A DNA stretch of 64,000 nt from Cymbomonas tetramitiformis. Taxonomy: Eukaryota; Chlorophyta; Pyramimonadophyceae; Pyramimonadales; Pyramimonadaceae. This document shows, piece after piece, positions 40,301 through 48,250 of this stretch. Each line of letters opens with the position of its first letter. Positions within the stretch are counted from its first letter, which is position 1. The translations under genes and the position numbers were made by a program. The notes below the pieces were generated by a model, which had not been told where the DNA came from, did no database searches, and saw only the letters and a list, made by a program, of their open reading frames with translations. The stretch lies in contig LGRX02024700.1 of NCBI GenBank assembly GCA_001247695.2, forward strand, positions 31,648-95,647, written 5' to 3'.

Positions 40301-40517
40301 CGTCGACGCGCAATCGCTCTACGTTCAGTGCATGCTAGAGATCGACGCGCTGGCCGTGGCGCACCACGCGCACACGGCGGAGTGTCAGCGGTGCCAGCGG
40401 TCCGTGCTGCACGAGGTGATCTGCGCGAACCGCGACTGCGCGTTGTTCTACAGGCGCATAAAAACGCAAAACGATCTGCGGGAGGCGCGGGCGCGGTTCG
40501 CCGCGGTGGAATGGTGA
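37317..40517 (+). CDS. Family B DNA polymerase, delta type, two exons
   Basis: Exon 1 is 37,317-38,570 (418 codons) and exon 2 is 38,646-40,517, giving 1,041 aa, close to eukaryotic Pol delta catalytic subunits. Exonuclease motifs are FDIE (247-250), YNVQNFDIDYL (about 327-337) and YCLKD (442-446). Polymerase motifs are DFASLYPSI (Asp539), KLSANSVYGFTG (from 629), YGDTDS (Asp690, Asp692) and KKRY (from about 741). The C-terminus keeps both cysteine modules of Pol delta: CysA (949, 952, 966, 969) and CysB (998, 1001, 1011, 1016), the latter a 4Fe-4S site in cellular enzymes. All catalytic residues are present, so the enzyme looks intact. It would replicate the viral genome in the nucleus. Confidence 0.9.
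38571..38645 (+). other. Predicted 75-base spliceosomal intron in the DNA polymerase gene
   Basis: Donor GTGCGCGC, branch-like GTGACGTGACGG, acceptor GTGCGCGCAG; phase 0 on both sides. It contains an in-frame stop. It interrupts the protein just before the ExoIII motif, where cellular Pol delta has continuous sequence. Chlorella virus polymerase genes are also known to carry a short spliceosomal intron. Confidence 0.85.
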
Positions 40518-40525
40518 ATTTCGTG

Positions 40526-40539
40526 CCCACGCGCGTGGG
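40526..40539 (+). terminator. Perfect palindrome after the polymerase gene
   Basis: CCCACGCGCGTGGG starts 9 bases after the stop codon. It is one of several post-stop palindromes in this block. Confidence 0.4.
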
Positions 40540-40642
40540 TTGGCCTCTTTAAGGAAAAGAAACACGTTAAGTAATGGGTCTATTGTGGTTTGAAAAACTT
40601 ACAAAATAGTTGTATAGCACGAAAAAAAAAATTCTTTACAAT

Positions 40643-40927
40643 TTACAATTGTTCTTTAACAAAAACTCCCCAGTCTGTTATCGCGTGTTTGGCATCTTCC
40701 GATGTAAATTCGTTCAGATGCCCGATCCACTGATAGATGATTTTCTTTATATTTGTATCAATTATTTTTTCACCATCGTCTTTGAGCCCAAAATCTTTAA
40801 GCTTGTACCTTGTACCTTCTAAGCAAGCTTTCAACTCATCAATAGTACATTCTGAATTATTTGATGCGTACTCGGGCATGTTCAAAGCGAGTTTGCCCAT
40901 GGCGTGTGATATGTTTGACGCGGACAT
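40643..40927 (-). CDS. Small protein of a viral gene family, 94 aa
   Basis: ATG at 40,927 with a TATATATA about 45 bases upstream (around 40,970). The N-terminal ISHAMGKLALNMP and C-terminal AKHAITDWGVFVKEQ segments match MVDAMSNLTLRMP and QNAVEDWILFITQH in the 110-aa protein at 42,844-43,176. The centre matches the 111-aa protein at 36,931-37,266. The three are paralogues produced by duplication within the viral genome. Function unknown; helical, soluble, with no catalytic motif. It is convergent with the polymerase gene. Confidence 0.6.
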   Translation of the reverse strand: MSASNISHAMGKLALNMPEYASNNSECTIDELKACLEGTRYKLKDFGLKDDGEKIIDTNIKKIIYQWIGHLNEFTSEDAKHAITDWGVFVKEQL

Positions 40928-40967
40928 GGTCGCTTATGCACGTAACCAAATAAGCTTGTCGTGCACG

Positions 40968-40980
40968 TAAGTATATATAC
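40968..40980 (-). promoter_or_regulatory. TATA box of the 94-aa protein gene
   Basis: TATATATAC-type stretch about 45 bases before the ATG at 40,927. Confidence 0.5.
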
Positions 40981-41192
40981 TGGCAACCACGTACGTCATG
41001 ACACGCGCGCGCGTGTTAAGCGAGAATAAAGTTTTCTCTATCATAATGTAAGCTCAACATATAAATATACAAATAACACAACCCATTTTTTTCCGGTCTA
41101 GCGTTTTTTTTGCTAAACGACCATGGTCAATTTGTAAAGTCATAAAACCCCACGCTTATTGGGCATATAAGAGTATATTGTATCTGGTCTTA
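40981..41192. other. AT-rich spacer
   Basis: No gene. Contains AATAAA-like words (around 41,026) and a T-run that could serve 3' ends. Confidence 0.35.
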
Positions 41193-42392
41193 CTAAGCGC
41201 CTTCAGTAAGGTCAAAAAAAATCGTATTACGCTGGTTTTCCTCGGCACCGGTACTCGTGGTTTTTTCTTTTTGCTTTTCTTTTTCTTTTTCCTCGGCACC
41301 GGTACTCGTGGTTTTTTCTTTTTGCTTTTCTTTTTCTTTTTCCTCGGCATGTTTCGCATGCAGAAGTTTTAATTGTAATGCGGCCTCTTCTCGCTCTAGT
41401 TGTTTCACTCTAACCAATAACTCTAGCTCAGTTCGCTTATATTTGACTTCCTCATACGTTTCATCGCTCAAACCAGCTATTTGAGTGGTTGTGTCCGAAC
41501 TTTGGTTTACCACGCCAGTCGTGTTTTTACCTGCTATCCCTAGCCGTGTGTGCAGCCGTTCCTTGTCTTCGGGAACATTTTGCTGTACATCCTCAACTTT
41601 TTCCTGTTGTATTCCCTCATATGATGTATCTTGCATCACCTCGTCTTGTTGCTCACGCGTGGGCGGGGTTTCATTTTCAACATGCTGCCTTGCTCTTTTT
41701 ACGCGTTCCTCTTTCGCATTCTCTTCCTTAGTGAGAATTTCAATTGTTCGACAACATAGGCTGTAATATGCGGTGTATAAAAACTCGGGGGTTTTCAACT
41801 GCTGCGTAAACAGTGTTCCTACACCTACAGACGTCCTACGTAAATCCGGTTTGCGTTCAGAAATGGATTCAATATTGTTTTCGACGGGACCTAATACGGC
41901 CACTTCCATGTTATTTTGGTCGTGCACGGCCGCATTGGCGTCAAAAACTGCGTTTTGCTTCGCTTGGGCGTACGCGATGTGATAACCAGGTGGACGGGGT
42001 GCTGGCCATCTTTGCGGTGCAACTTCCTTATCTGTGTTTGCCAATGGCGACTGGGACGATTCGTCAGCATCGGGTATCATTTTGATTTCTTGTATAGTTT
42101 CACAATTTCGTACAATTTGCGAAAAGTCATCGTTCATAAATTTAGCCTCGTTGAGCGCTTTTGAAAACTTTTCAACATCATCGGGCAATTTTTTATACAA
42201 GGGAAGCAAATAATCGTAATAGTCGACTTGTCCATTTTTTTTCAAATTATTTAACAACCTTTTTAAAGCATCTTTTTGTGATGTGATTTTCGTTCGTCGA
42301 TCATCAGAATTAATTGTAAGAGGCAAAGGCTTCTTTGGGTTTTGTTTATTTCTAGCTGGCATATGCGCGCATGATTCCACACGTACGGACAT
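41193..42392 (-). CDS. AT-rich 399-aa protein with coiled coil and a 17-residue duplication
   Basis: The start at 42,392 (MSVRVES) is chosen because the TATA box (42,444-42,451) lies 52 bases upstream; the earlier ATG at 42,431 is too close to it. The middle holds TAYYSLCCRTIEILTKEE, which matches AYYKLCCDTINFF in the 127-aa protein at 43,427-43,810. A Lys/Glu coiled coil follows (about 330-380). Near the end a 17-residue unit EKEKQKEKTTSTGAEEK is repeated twice (DNA 41,241-41,291 and 41,292-41,342). No enzymatic motif. Probably structural or regulatory. Confidence 0.55.
   Translation of the reverse strand: MSVRVESCAHMPARNKQNPKKPLPLTINSDDRRTKITSQKDALKRLLNNLKKNGQVDYYDYLLPLYKKLPDDVEKFSKALNEAKFMNDDFSQIVRNCETIQEIKMIPDADESSQSPLANTDKEVAPQRWPAPRPPGYHIAYAQAKQNAVFDANAAVHDQNNMEVAVLGPVENNIESISERKPDLRRTSVGVGTLFTQQLKTPEFLYTAYYSLCCRTIEILTKEENAKEERVKRARQHVENETPPTREQQDEVMQDTSYEGIQQEKVEDVQQNVPEDKERLHTRLGIAGKNTTGVVNQSSDTTTQIAGLSDETYEEVKYKRTELELLVRVKQLEREEAALQLKLLHAKHAEEKEKEKQKEKTTSTGAEEKEKEKQKEKTTSTGAEENQRNTIFFDLTEGA
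41241..41342 (-). repeat. 51-bp tandem duplication inside the 399-aa gene
   Basis: Two identical or nearly identical 51-bp units starting CTCGGCACCGG on the plus strand, in frame, so the protein gains 17 residues. A truncated third start follows at 41,343. Confidence 0.8.
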
Positions 42393-42843
42393 GTTGCGCA
42401 CACTATAAACGATTACAAATACAAATGCCATCCGACATGCTGGTATTTATACTTCGCGCGCTACTAGATGGCACTTTACACGTGCGCGAGATGTCGAGAG
42501 GTGCTGGCAGCTGTGAAGACGGACGCAGCTTTACGCGGGTATCGTCAGGTCGTAACGCGATCGCCCCACTTAGGCCCTTTTGCTTAACTACGCCGCGTAC
42601 GCTATGGAGCACCACGCGCGCACTACGAGGTGCAAATCATTCTAAAGATTTGTGATGCACGTACACTTGTTACTAGCGTGAATTGGCTACCGCTTGCTTT
42701 TTGAAACACGCATCTAAGAATTGCACGGTTTGTGCAAGAAACGACCGTTTTTAAACGCGCCGGCATAGCAAATTAACGACAACGTTTGCGCGTGATGTGA
42801 ACATTACAAAACAAAATTACGGTAATCGAAAATAGTACGTTTG
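42393..42843. other. Intergenic region with the TATA box of the 399-aa gene
   Basis: 450 bases without a supported gene. The TATA box (TATAAATA, minus strand, 42,444-42,451) is the only signal seen. Two short antisense frames here are probably chance. Confidence 0.4.
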
Positions 42844-43176
42844 TTACATGGTTTCAAACGATAGCCATCTATCCAAAAGGACTGATGCCCCTTCATTATG
42901 CATGTGCTGCGTAATAAAAAGAATCCAATCCTCTACTGCGTTTTGGGTTTGTATCTGCTCACCATCATCACTGAGAATACCGAATGCGCGTTCGAGAAAC
43001 ACATCGATTTCAAAATCTGGGGACCGTGTAATGTCATACTTGTTGTTACAATTTTTTACAGCCTCATTTACACATTTTTTTAGTGCAATTAGATCATAAT
43101 CTCTTTCGCGTTTGTCACCCGCAGGCATCCGTAATGTAAGATTAGACATGGCGTCCACCATTTTCAGTTTATCCAT
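42844..43176 (-). CDS. Small protein of a viral gene family, 110 aa
   Basis: ATG at 43,176 with a TATAAATA-type box about 50 bases upstream (around 43,222). It is a paralogue of the 94-aa protein at 40,643-40,927: the same layout of a DAM(S/G)xLxLxMP start, a central LKxC block, a DDGE turn (here shifted toward the end) and an A(V/I)xDWxxF end. The duplicates sit within 6.5 kb of each other on the same strand, separated by other AT-rich genes. Function unknown. Confidence 0.6.
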   Translation of the reverse strand: MDKLKMVDAMSNLTLRMPAGDKRERDYDLIALKKCVNEAVKNCNNKYDITRSPDFEIDVFLERAFGILSDDGEQIQTQNAVEDWILFITQHMHNEGASVLLDRWLSFETM

Positions 43177-43426
43177 GATTGACAAAGTTGCACACACGAG
43201 TGTGCTGGTATAACGATGTGATATTTATATTGTCGCACATGTCCGGTTGACACGTCCGTCAGGTAGAAATATTATGACACGCGTGTTTGCGATGTGTAAA
43301 TAATCAATCATCTTGTTGCAACCACAATATGCTCACAACCGCCAAAATAGAAATGGAGATAGTAATAAAACTAGAAATAAAAAAAAACACGCCCGTTGGG
43401 CATCTTAGAATATAAACTTCATGGCC
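43177..43426. other. Spacer with a hairpin and A-run
   Basis: Holds the TATA box for the 110-aa gene and, just after the 127-aa gene, the word GCCCGTTGGGC (43,390-43,400) next to an A-run. In minus sense this is a hairpin followed by T residues. The same hairpin with an A-run occurs at 52,858-52,883. Confidence 0.4.
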
Positions 43427-43810
43427 TTACCCCGAGTCTGAGTCTGAGATATCGATGACTTCGTAAAAACACATTAATTTATCGAATTCTTCTTTTCTGC
43501 ATACACTTGCAAAGAAGTTTATCGTATCGCAACATAACTTATAGTACGCTGATTTGTCAAAGTCTTTTGATAGCGCTGACGGTCCATCAGTCATTACCAT
43601 ATTGGGATCCGAGTCGGTTTTCGATTGAGGTTGAGCAGCGCTTGTCCCTGATGGCCCTGCAACTGCAGGGTTAGCCCCTGACGGCCCTTCCATATTGAAT
43701 TTCGAGGAGTACTCAGCAGTATTATTAAAGGCAATGGCGTGTACTTCGGTGGCCGAAGTGTTGGTTTTCTCGGTGACCACTGGTACATCATGTTGCGGAT
43801 CAGTGATCAT
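43427..43810 (-). CDS. 127-aa protein sharing a module with the 399-aa protein
   Basis: ATG at 43,810. The first 80 residues are disordered (Gly/Pro/Ala/Ser/Thr). The C-terminal 45 residues contain AYYKLCCDTINFF then a KEEF helix, a module also found inside the 399-aa protein (41,193-42,392), where AYYSLCCRTI is followed by a KEE helix. Its start overlaps the stop of the preceding 990-aa gene by four bases (ATGA). That is unusual for capped nuclear transcripts and suggests termination-reinitiation, or a second transcript starting inside the large gene. Confidence 0.5.
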   Translation of the reverse strand: MITDPQHDVPVVTEKTNTSATEVHAIAFNNTAEYSSKFNMEGPSGANPAVAGPSGTSAAQPQSKTDSDPNMVMTDGPSALSKDFDKSAYYKLCCDTINFFASVCRKEEFDKLMCFYEVIDISDSDSG

Positions 43811-46779
43811 GTGAACGTCGCGCCATTCTGCAGCATTGCCGACATTTCCGACACGGAATTTGTAGATCGGTTCTGTCGCGCACGCCCTTTATTCGGGCCT
43901 ATTTGCGACGGGTCTTTTGGCTCGGGTTTGCCAGCATCGAAGTAAGCTTTGAAAGCTTCTTTTAAGTTTTGTATCAAATCGGAATCGCTACAGTTCTGTC
44001 CTTCTAACCAGCCGTATAGCATGCATTCATTGTAAATGCTTTCTTGTGTGAATTTTGTACGTTTACCGGATCTCAATCGAATTTTCTCTGCGCATTCGTT
44101 GCAGAAGTGCCATAAATCTTGACGCATTTCATCGGTGCCAGGTATGGTTATACTTGCTGGGTTGTCTGGTTGTTGTATCATATAACTAAAAGCTGGTACC
44201 TTCTGCACGCATAGGGCAACGAACTCGTGCAAATCATGCATATCGTCAATGTCGGTGGCCACCATATATTTTTTATACACATTCAAATCTAGACTTAGGA
44301 AATCTTTAACACTTTCGATTTTGCGAGTAACGTATGTTTTATTAGGTTTACCCGCAATCTGTTTATTATAGACAAACGTCCGAAATTGCATCTTCGGTGG
44401 TAAGCATTTTTTACAGTTCTCGGTAAATTTATCGTAACATGATTGTACGTATCTTGTCAATTCCATGTCGTCAACCTCTAGATTATGCGCATCTGCGAAA
44501 TAACGGTTCGATGTGTCTCCTATATATTCTGGAGTTTCAAAATCCTGATAAAAATAGTCTGCATGTAAACGCATACCGTCAAATTTTGTGGATAACAATA
44601 TGCTTTTTTTTACGCATAAAAATACGTGCTCCCCCGATGCGAGGTGACACGTTAGCGGTTTTAGTAGATAGATTGCGATTTCGCAGGTGTCTAAATGGGA
44701 TACGACCTGCGCAGCATGTGCGGTATCAAGTACCTCAAACGTCGTTTTGTGTTTGGGATGGTACAGTAAAAGCTGCTTGAGGTTTAAATACGTGATGAAT
44801 CCGTCTAGCTTGTTTGCATCGATGTTTTTCTGGTACATGGATAATACATTTTTAATCATCGCGTGCGCGTACATCTCCTCTACAACGGTGTCATACCTGC
44901 CGGGTGTAAAGTAAGTATCATGCATGTACGCGAGTCGCAAGTGCTCCGCGTCGATAGGCGCATTCCAAATGACAGTAGTTTCTGGCCCCGCTGTACCATG
45001 ATGTATGGTGATATTAGTGATGTCTTTTAATAGTTGACGGCTTTTTGTACACAAAGTTGTTTTTTGCTCAATACCACGCATCTCTGCACACGTAACGTTA
45101 AACTTTTGGCAAGCATGCGAAAACCGTTTTAAAAAAGTACCCATTCCGGAACCAACGTCGTACATGTAAAGGGATTTTTTGCCCAGAGCCTCACGTATCA
45201 GCACGCACAAGCCGTAAATAAATTCGGCGTTTTGCGTACCGTACGCTTCAGGGGTAATTTTTGTGGGCACAGGCGCTTCGTTGTCCTCATCGTCTGGTAT
45301 ATCCGTATCCCACTGTTGCCATTCTTCAAGACTTTTTAAAAATGGTATCAGAGCTACCCGATCTTCAAATATATATCTTACCTCATCCAGATCTGTTGTA
45401 TTTACAACGCTGAATTGGTCATATTCGATAGCTTGAATCAGCCACTCCGGCGCGTGCCTTTTTAACCCATATTCATACTTATACGTTTTGTGTTGTGCAT
45501 CTTCATCTAGTAATTGTGTAACATCTTTAAAAATGATGTTATATTCTGAAAAATTGCCTGCGTCGTTTTCACCAAACTTAAGCTCGGATGGAATAACGAC
45601 CGCACCGCTAAATGGGCATATTTGTACGACACCCGGACTATGCTGAAACGGGTATTGGAAATCGATGACTTGGGTCGTGATCGGGTCGATGTTGTCGTCC
45701 ACGTCGTCATTCCGACTTTCGTTGTCTTCGTCATTGTAGTTTGAGTCGTACAAATATGCCAGGTCGTCATCGTCTTCGTTGCTCTGCTGTGTAGTATCCA
45801 TATCCATCTGCTGCAGCTCCATATTCTGCTGCAGCTGCGCGTTGAACGTTGCACCGTCCACTTTATAATATGCATATCCTTTTTCTTTCGCCTGTTTTAC
45901 AGTTCTGTCGTGCAGCTCGTCTTCTTGTTCATCAGGAAGTTCATGAATATACGTAAAGTAACAAATAATTTTATCAATAGCTTCATCACCTGTTAAGAAT
46001 GCTGAAGGGTTAACCATGTTGTATTTACCAATATGTACTAACAATGCTTCTTTAGTCATCGTAGTTGCGGAATAATTATTAATTGTAGTGATCAAATGTT
46101 CCAGAAAGATAGTCACCGCGTATGCATGTTCTTTATCCGACTTGTTCATGCTTCCCGCGAATTCAACACATTTTTTCAGATGAGTATCGCATGTTTCCCG
46201 CTCCGCAAATTGGTGCACAAACGAAACTCTGCTCTGGGTTGCAGCGAAATCGTTTTTTTCTTTTTCTAATAGTGTCGCAAGATGGTCTCTTAACAGCGTG
46301 TTACCCAATAATGGTTGTAATGTTTGTTCTTTCTTACATAAGTGACCCGCCAACATTTTGTTTAAATGACATACATTGATTTTATCTCGCCATACGCCCA
46401 CCATGCTTACTTTCGCGTGTGTCTCAGGCGCATCCTCAATGTATGAAAGAAGTGCTTTGAAGTTATCGTACAGCGTAAATACCGCGCCTGTTACCAATAA
46501 TTTAAAATATAGTATGAACATTGAATACAACTCTTTTAAAAGTGGTGGAGTATCTGGTGCCTCTAGCTTATCCAAATTTTTAAACATTTCTACGGCGGTA
46601 TTATTCAAATCAATATTGTTTAATTGCGACACTTGCCGAAAGTCTGCTACGCGTAGGTATTCGGTCAAATTACGCACGTTAGTAAGCGCTTGTTCATCAA
46701 ACGTAGCGTCGCCGTTTCTGGTCGCTACAATTCGTCGTGTTGTAGGTTCATTTTCGGGCATGTACACGGAAAATGACAT
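43807..46779 (-). CDS. Large protein with a DOT1-like SAM-dependent methyltransferase domain
   Basis: 990 aa from the ATG at 46,779. Residues about 510-600 contain AYGTQNAEFIYGL, then DVGSGMGTFLKRF (541-553) and a GIEQ acidic strand end (569-572). This order, with a loop before motif I, a DxGxGxG-type SAM site and a GIE motif, resembles DOT1 histone H3-K79 methyltransferases more than other class I enzymes. The 500 residues before it are helical with an acidic linker (330-365). About 390 residues follow, including a Cys-containing end. DOT1 has no SET domain and acts on nucleosomes. Whether this enzyme methylates host or viral chromatin, RNA or protein is unknown. No capping nucleotidyltransferase motif is seen. 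Confidence 0.5.
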   Translation of the reverse strand: MSFSVYMPENEPTTRRIVATRNGDATFDEQALTNVRNLTEYLRVADFRQVSQLNNIDLNNTAVEMFKNLDKLEAPDTPPLLKELYSMFILYFKLLVTGAVFTLYDNFKALLSYIEDAPETHAKVSMVGVWRDKINVCHLNKMLAGHLCKKEQTLQPLLGNTLLRDHLATLLEKEKNDFAATQSRVSFVHQFAERETCDTHLKKCVEFAGSMNKSDKEHAYAVTIFLEHLITTINNYSATTMTKEALLVHIGKYNMVNPSAFLTGDEAIDKIICYFTYIHELPDEQEDELHDRTVKQAKEKGYAYYKVDGATFNAQLQQNMELQQMDMDTTQQSNEDDDDLAYLYDSNYNDEDNESRNDDVDDNIDPITTQVIDFQYPFQHSPGVVQICPFSGAVVIPSELKFGENDAGNFSEYNIIFKDVTQLLDEDAQHKTYKYEYGLKRHAPEWLIQAIEYDQFSVVNTTDLDEVRYIFEDRVALIPFLKSLEEWQQWDTDIPDDEDNEAPVPTKITPEAYGTQNAEFIYGLCVLIREALGKKSLYMYDVGSGMGTFLKRFSHACQKFNVTCAEMRGIEQKTTLCTKSRQLLKDITNITIHHGTAGPETTVIWNAPIDAEHLRLAYMHDTYFTPGRYDTVVEEMYAHAMIKNVLSMYQKNIDANKLDGFITYLNLKQLLLYHPKHKTTFEVLDTAHAAQVVSHLDTCEIAIYLLKPLTCHLASGEHVFLCVKKSILLSTKFDGMRLHADYFYQDFETPEYIGDTSNRYFADAHNLEVDDMELTRYVQSCYDKFTENCKKCLPPKMQFRTFVYNKQIAGKPNKTYVTRKIESVKDFLSLDLNVYKKYMVATDIDDMHDLHEFVALCVQKVPAFSYMIQQPDNPASITIPGTDEMRQDLWHFCNECAEKIRLRSGKRTKFTQESIYNECMLYGWLEGQNCSDSDLIQNLKEAFKAYFDAGKPEPKDPSQIGPNKGRARQNRSTNSVSEMSAMLQNGATFT

Positions 46780-47089
46780 AGCGGTCTCAGTTTCTTTCCA
46801 AATGCAAATTGCTTACGTTTGTTACTTAATGGTATCGATAGTTTAGGTTAATTCGACCGTTTGTGAGATATCGACAATAATTTAAAATCCACATCCCCGA
46901 TAGTACCCCAGCATATAAGTGCAATGCTACCGAATGTATTTATACTACTTAAATTGGCAGTTGTGTTTGACAACGTGCGTTTTTTCCGCCGCTGAAATTT
47001 ACCGCTAGGTATTATTTACCGCTGCGCTCACCGTCTCATTTTTTGCGGTATACCACCCCACAACCACCGTTATCCTATTTTTTTTATAA
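46780..47089. other. Intergenic AT-rich region
   Basis: 310 bases without a supported gene, between two genes on the minus strand. TATA-like words occur at about 46,912 and 46,938, but none sits at the usual distance from 46,779. Confidence 0.35.
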
Positions 47090-47677
47090 CTATACGTGCA
47101 CCCGCGCGTGAGACCGTGTCCTGACCCTGTCACTTTCGGACTTACGTCGCACGCGTTGGGACCGTCTTTGTCCGCGTTTTGCATACAGCGATCCGTGCAG
47201 CTCGGCGTCGTCCTCTTCGTTGTCGTCGTCGTCGTCGTCGGTCGAACTCAACGTATCAAAATCGCTTGGCATAAAATACAACGGATCGTCGCATTCGTCG
47301 TCCTCGTCGTGGGAGTCAAACAGACTGTCCTCCCAAAAAGCTGCGTGCTCCGCTCGACGCTTCGTTCCACGACCGACCCCCTTCGCAACGGACGGCTTCG
47401 GCAATCTGTCAAAAATAGCGTTGACGAGCTGCATGCCACTTGTCAAACGTTCGACGATATCGGGGCCGGTATATTTACGCGCGTGCCTGTCCGGGTGCAA
47501 CAAACGCGATAGATACCGGCGCTTTCTGACGCGCTCGTCTAAGGTGTGCACGCGGCTCAATTCGAAGAAAGCGAAGAAATCGGGCGTTGCGGTCGCGGCG
47601 TGCACTTCGATCAGCCGATCGACGTACACCAAAATCTCCGCGAGTGGGGCGTCGAGTTTCGGTATCGGCAAGTGCAT
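47090..47677 (-). CDS. J-domain (DnaJ-like) protein
   Basis: 195 aa. Residues about 30-95 fit a J-domain: FFAFFELSRVHT in helix I, a basic helix II with RKRRYLSRLLHPDRH holding the HPD tripeptide (61-63) that stimulates Hsp70 ATPase, then a helix with LVNAIFDRL. The C-terminal half is very acidic (a run of Asp/Glu about 125-160) followed by a basic tail. J-proteins recruit Hsp70; viral ones redirect host chaperones, for instance in replication or assembly. There is no Gly/Phe region or Cys-rich zinc domain, so it is a class C type. Confidence 0.7.
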   Translation of the reverse strand: MHLPIPKLDAPLAEILVYVDRLIEVHAATATPDFFAFFELSRVHTLDERVRKRRYLSRLLHPDRHARKYTGPDIVERLTSGMQLVNAIFDRLPKPSVAKGVGRGTKRRAEHAAFWEDSLFDSHDEDDECDDPLYFMPSDFDTLSSTDDDDDDNEEDDAELHGSLYAKRGQRRSQRVRRKSESDRVRTRSHARVHV

Positions 47678-47758
47678 GCTGACCCTAAACGTTGTGGATT
47701 AAACCGTTGGCTGCTATGTTACCATGCGTCGGTGGCTGTTTCGGCGAGTGATTATTTG

Positions 47759-48151
47759 CTAGAAACCCGTCGGAAAAAGGTACGAAACGACGGCGTCGTC
47801 AAAATGCCGCGCCCACAAAGGTGCGCCGGTTTTTCCGAACGCCTGTTGCGTGCGGCGCGCGGTGTCGCTTTGTGTGTCCACTGCTGGTATCACTTCGCCG
47901 ACCTCGCAAAGTTCGACCGGTTCCGCTGCTGCCGGCGGTGTTGGCGCAGGCGGCTGCAAGATAACGCCGCTCGAAACCGCGTCGCTCGTCGGCGTGACCG
48001 AGGGGTCGGGCGGGTTATTAACCGATGCTACCGTTTGTCGCGCGTTGTCGATTTGACCGTCGGAAATGCCCAGTCGACGCGCGACGAGCTCTGCTAAAGA
48101 TACGTGTCCTTGCGCGTGAAGCTCTGCGCAAAGCTGCTTGTCTCTTTGCAT
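47759..48151 (-). CDS. Hypothetical protein, 130 aa
   Basis: ATG at 48,151 with a strong TATA box (about 48,190-48,204) at the usual distance, which supports the gene. The N-terminal 40 residues form a small helical unit (LCAELHAQGHVSLAELVARR then LGISDGQID) that looks like a winged-helix or HTH-type fold. The middle is Pro/Ala/Thr-rich and the end has an aromatic PLWARHFDD motif. No family is recognised. A DNA-binding role would be only a guess. Confidence 0.45.
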   Translation of the reverse strand: MQRDKQLCAELHAQGHVSLAELVARRLGISDGQIDNARQTVASVNNPPDPSVTPTSDAVSSGVILQPPAPTPPAAAEPVELCEVGEVIPAVDTQSDTARRTQQAFGKTGAPLWARHFDDAVVSYLFPTGF

Positions 48152-48187
48152 GTATACCGCAATCCTTGCATATAAATTTATGACGCG

Positions 48188-48206
48188 TGTGCATATATAT
48201 ATATAT
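48188..48206 (-). promoter_or_regulatory. TATA box of the 130-aa protein gene
   Basis: ATATATATATATAT run about 40-50 bases before the ATG at 48,151. Confidence 0.5.
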
Positions 48207-48250
48207 TACAGAAAATACGTTTCACTATCAACCGTTAACCGGCGAGCGTT

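Noticed and set aside
37497..40313. Long minus-strand frames of 443 and 344 codons
   Set aside because: Antisense shadows of the GC-rich DNA polymerase gene; His/Arg-rich with no motifs.
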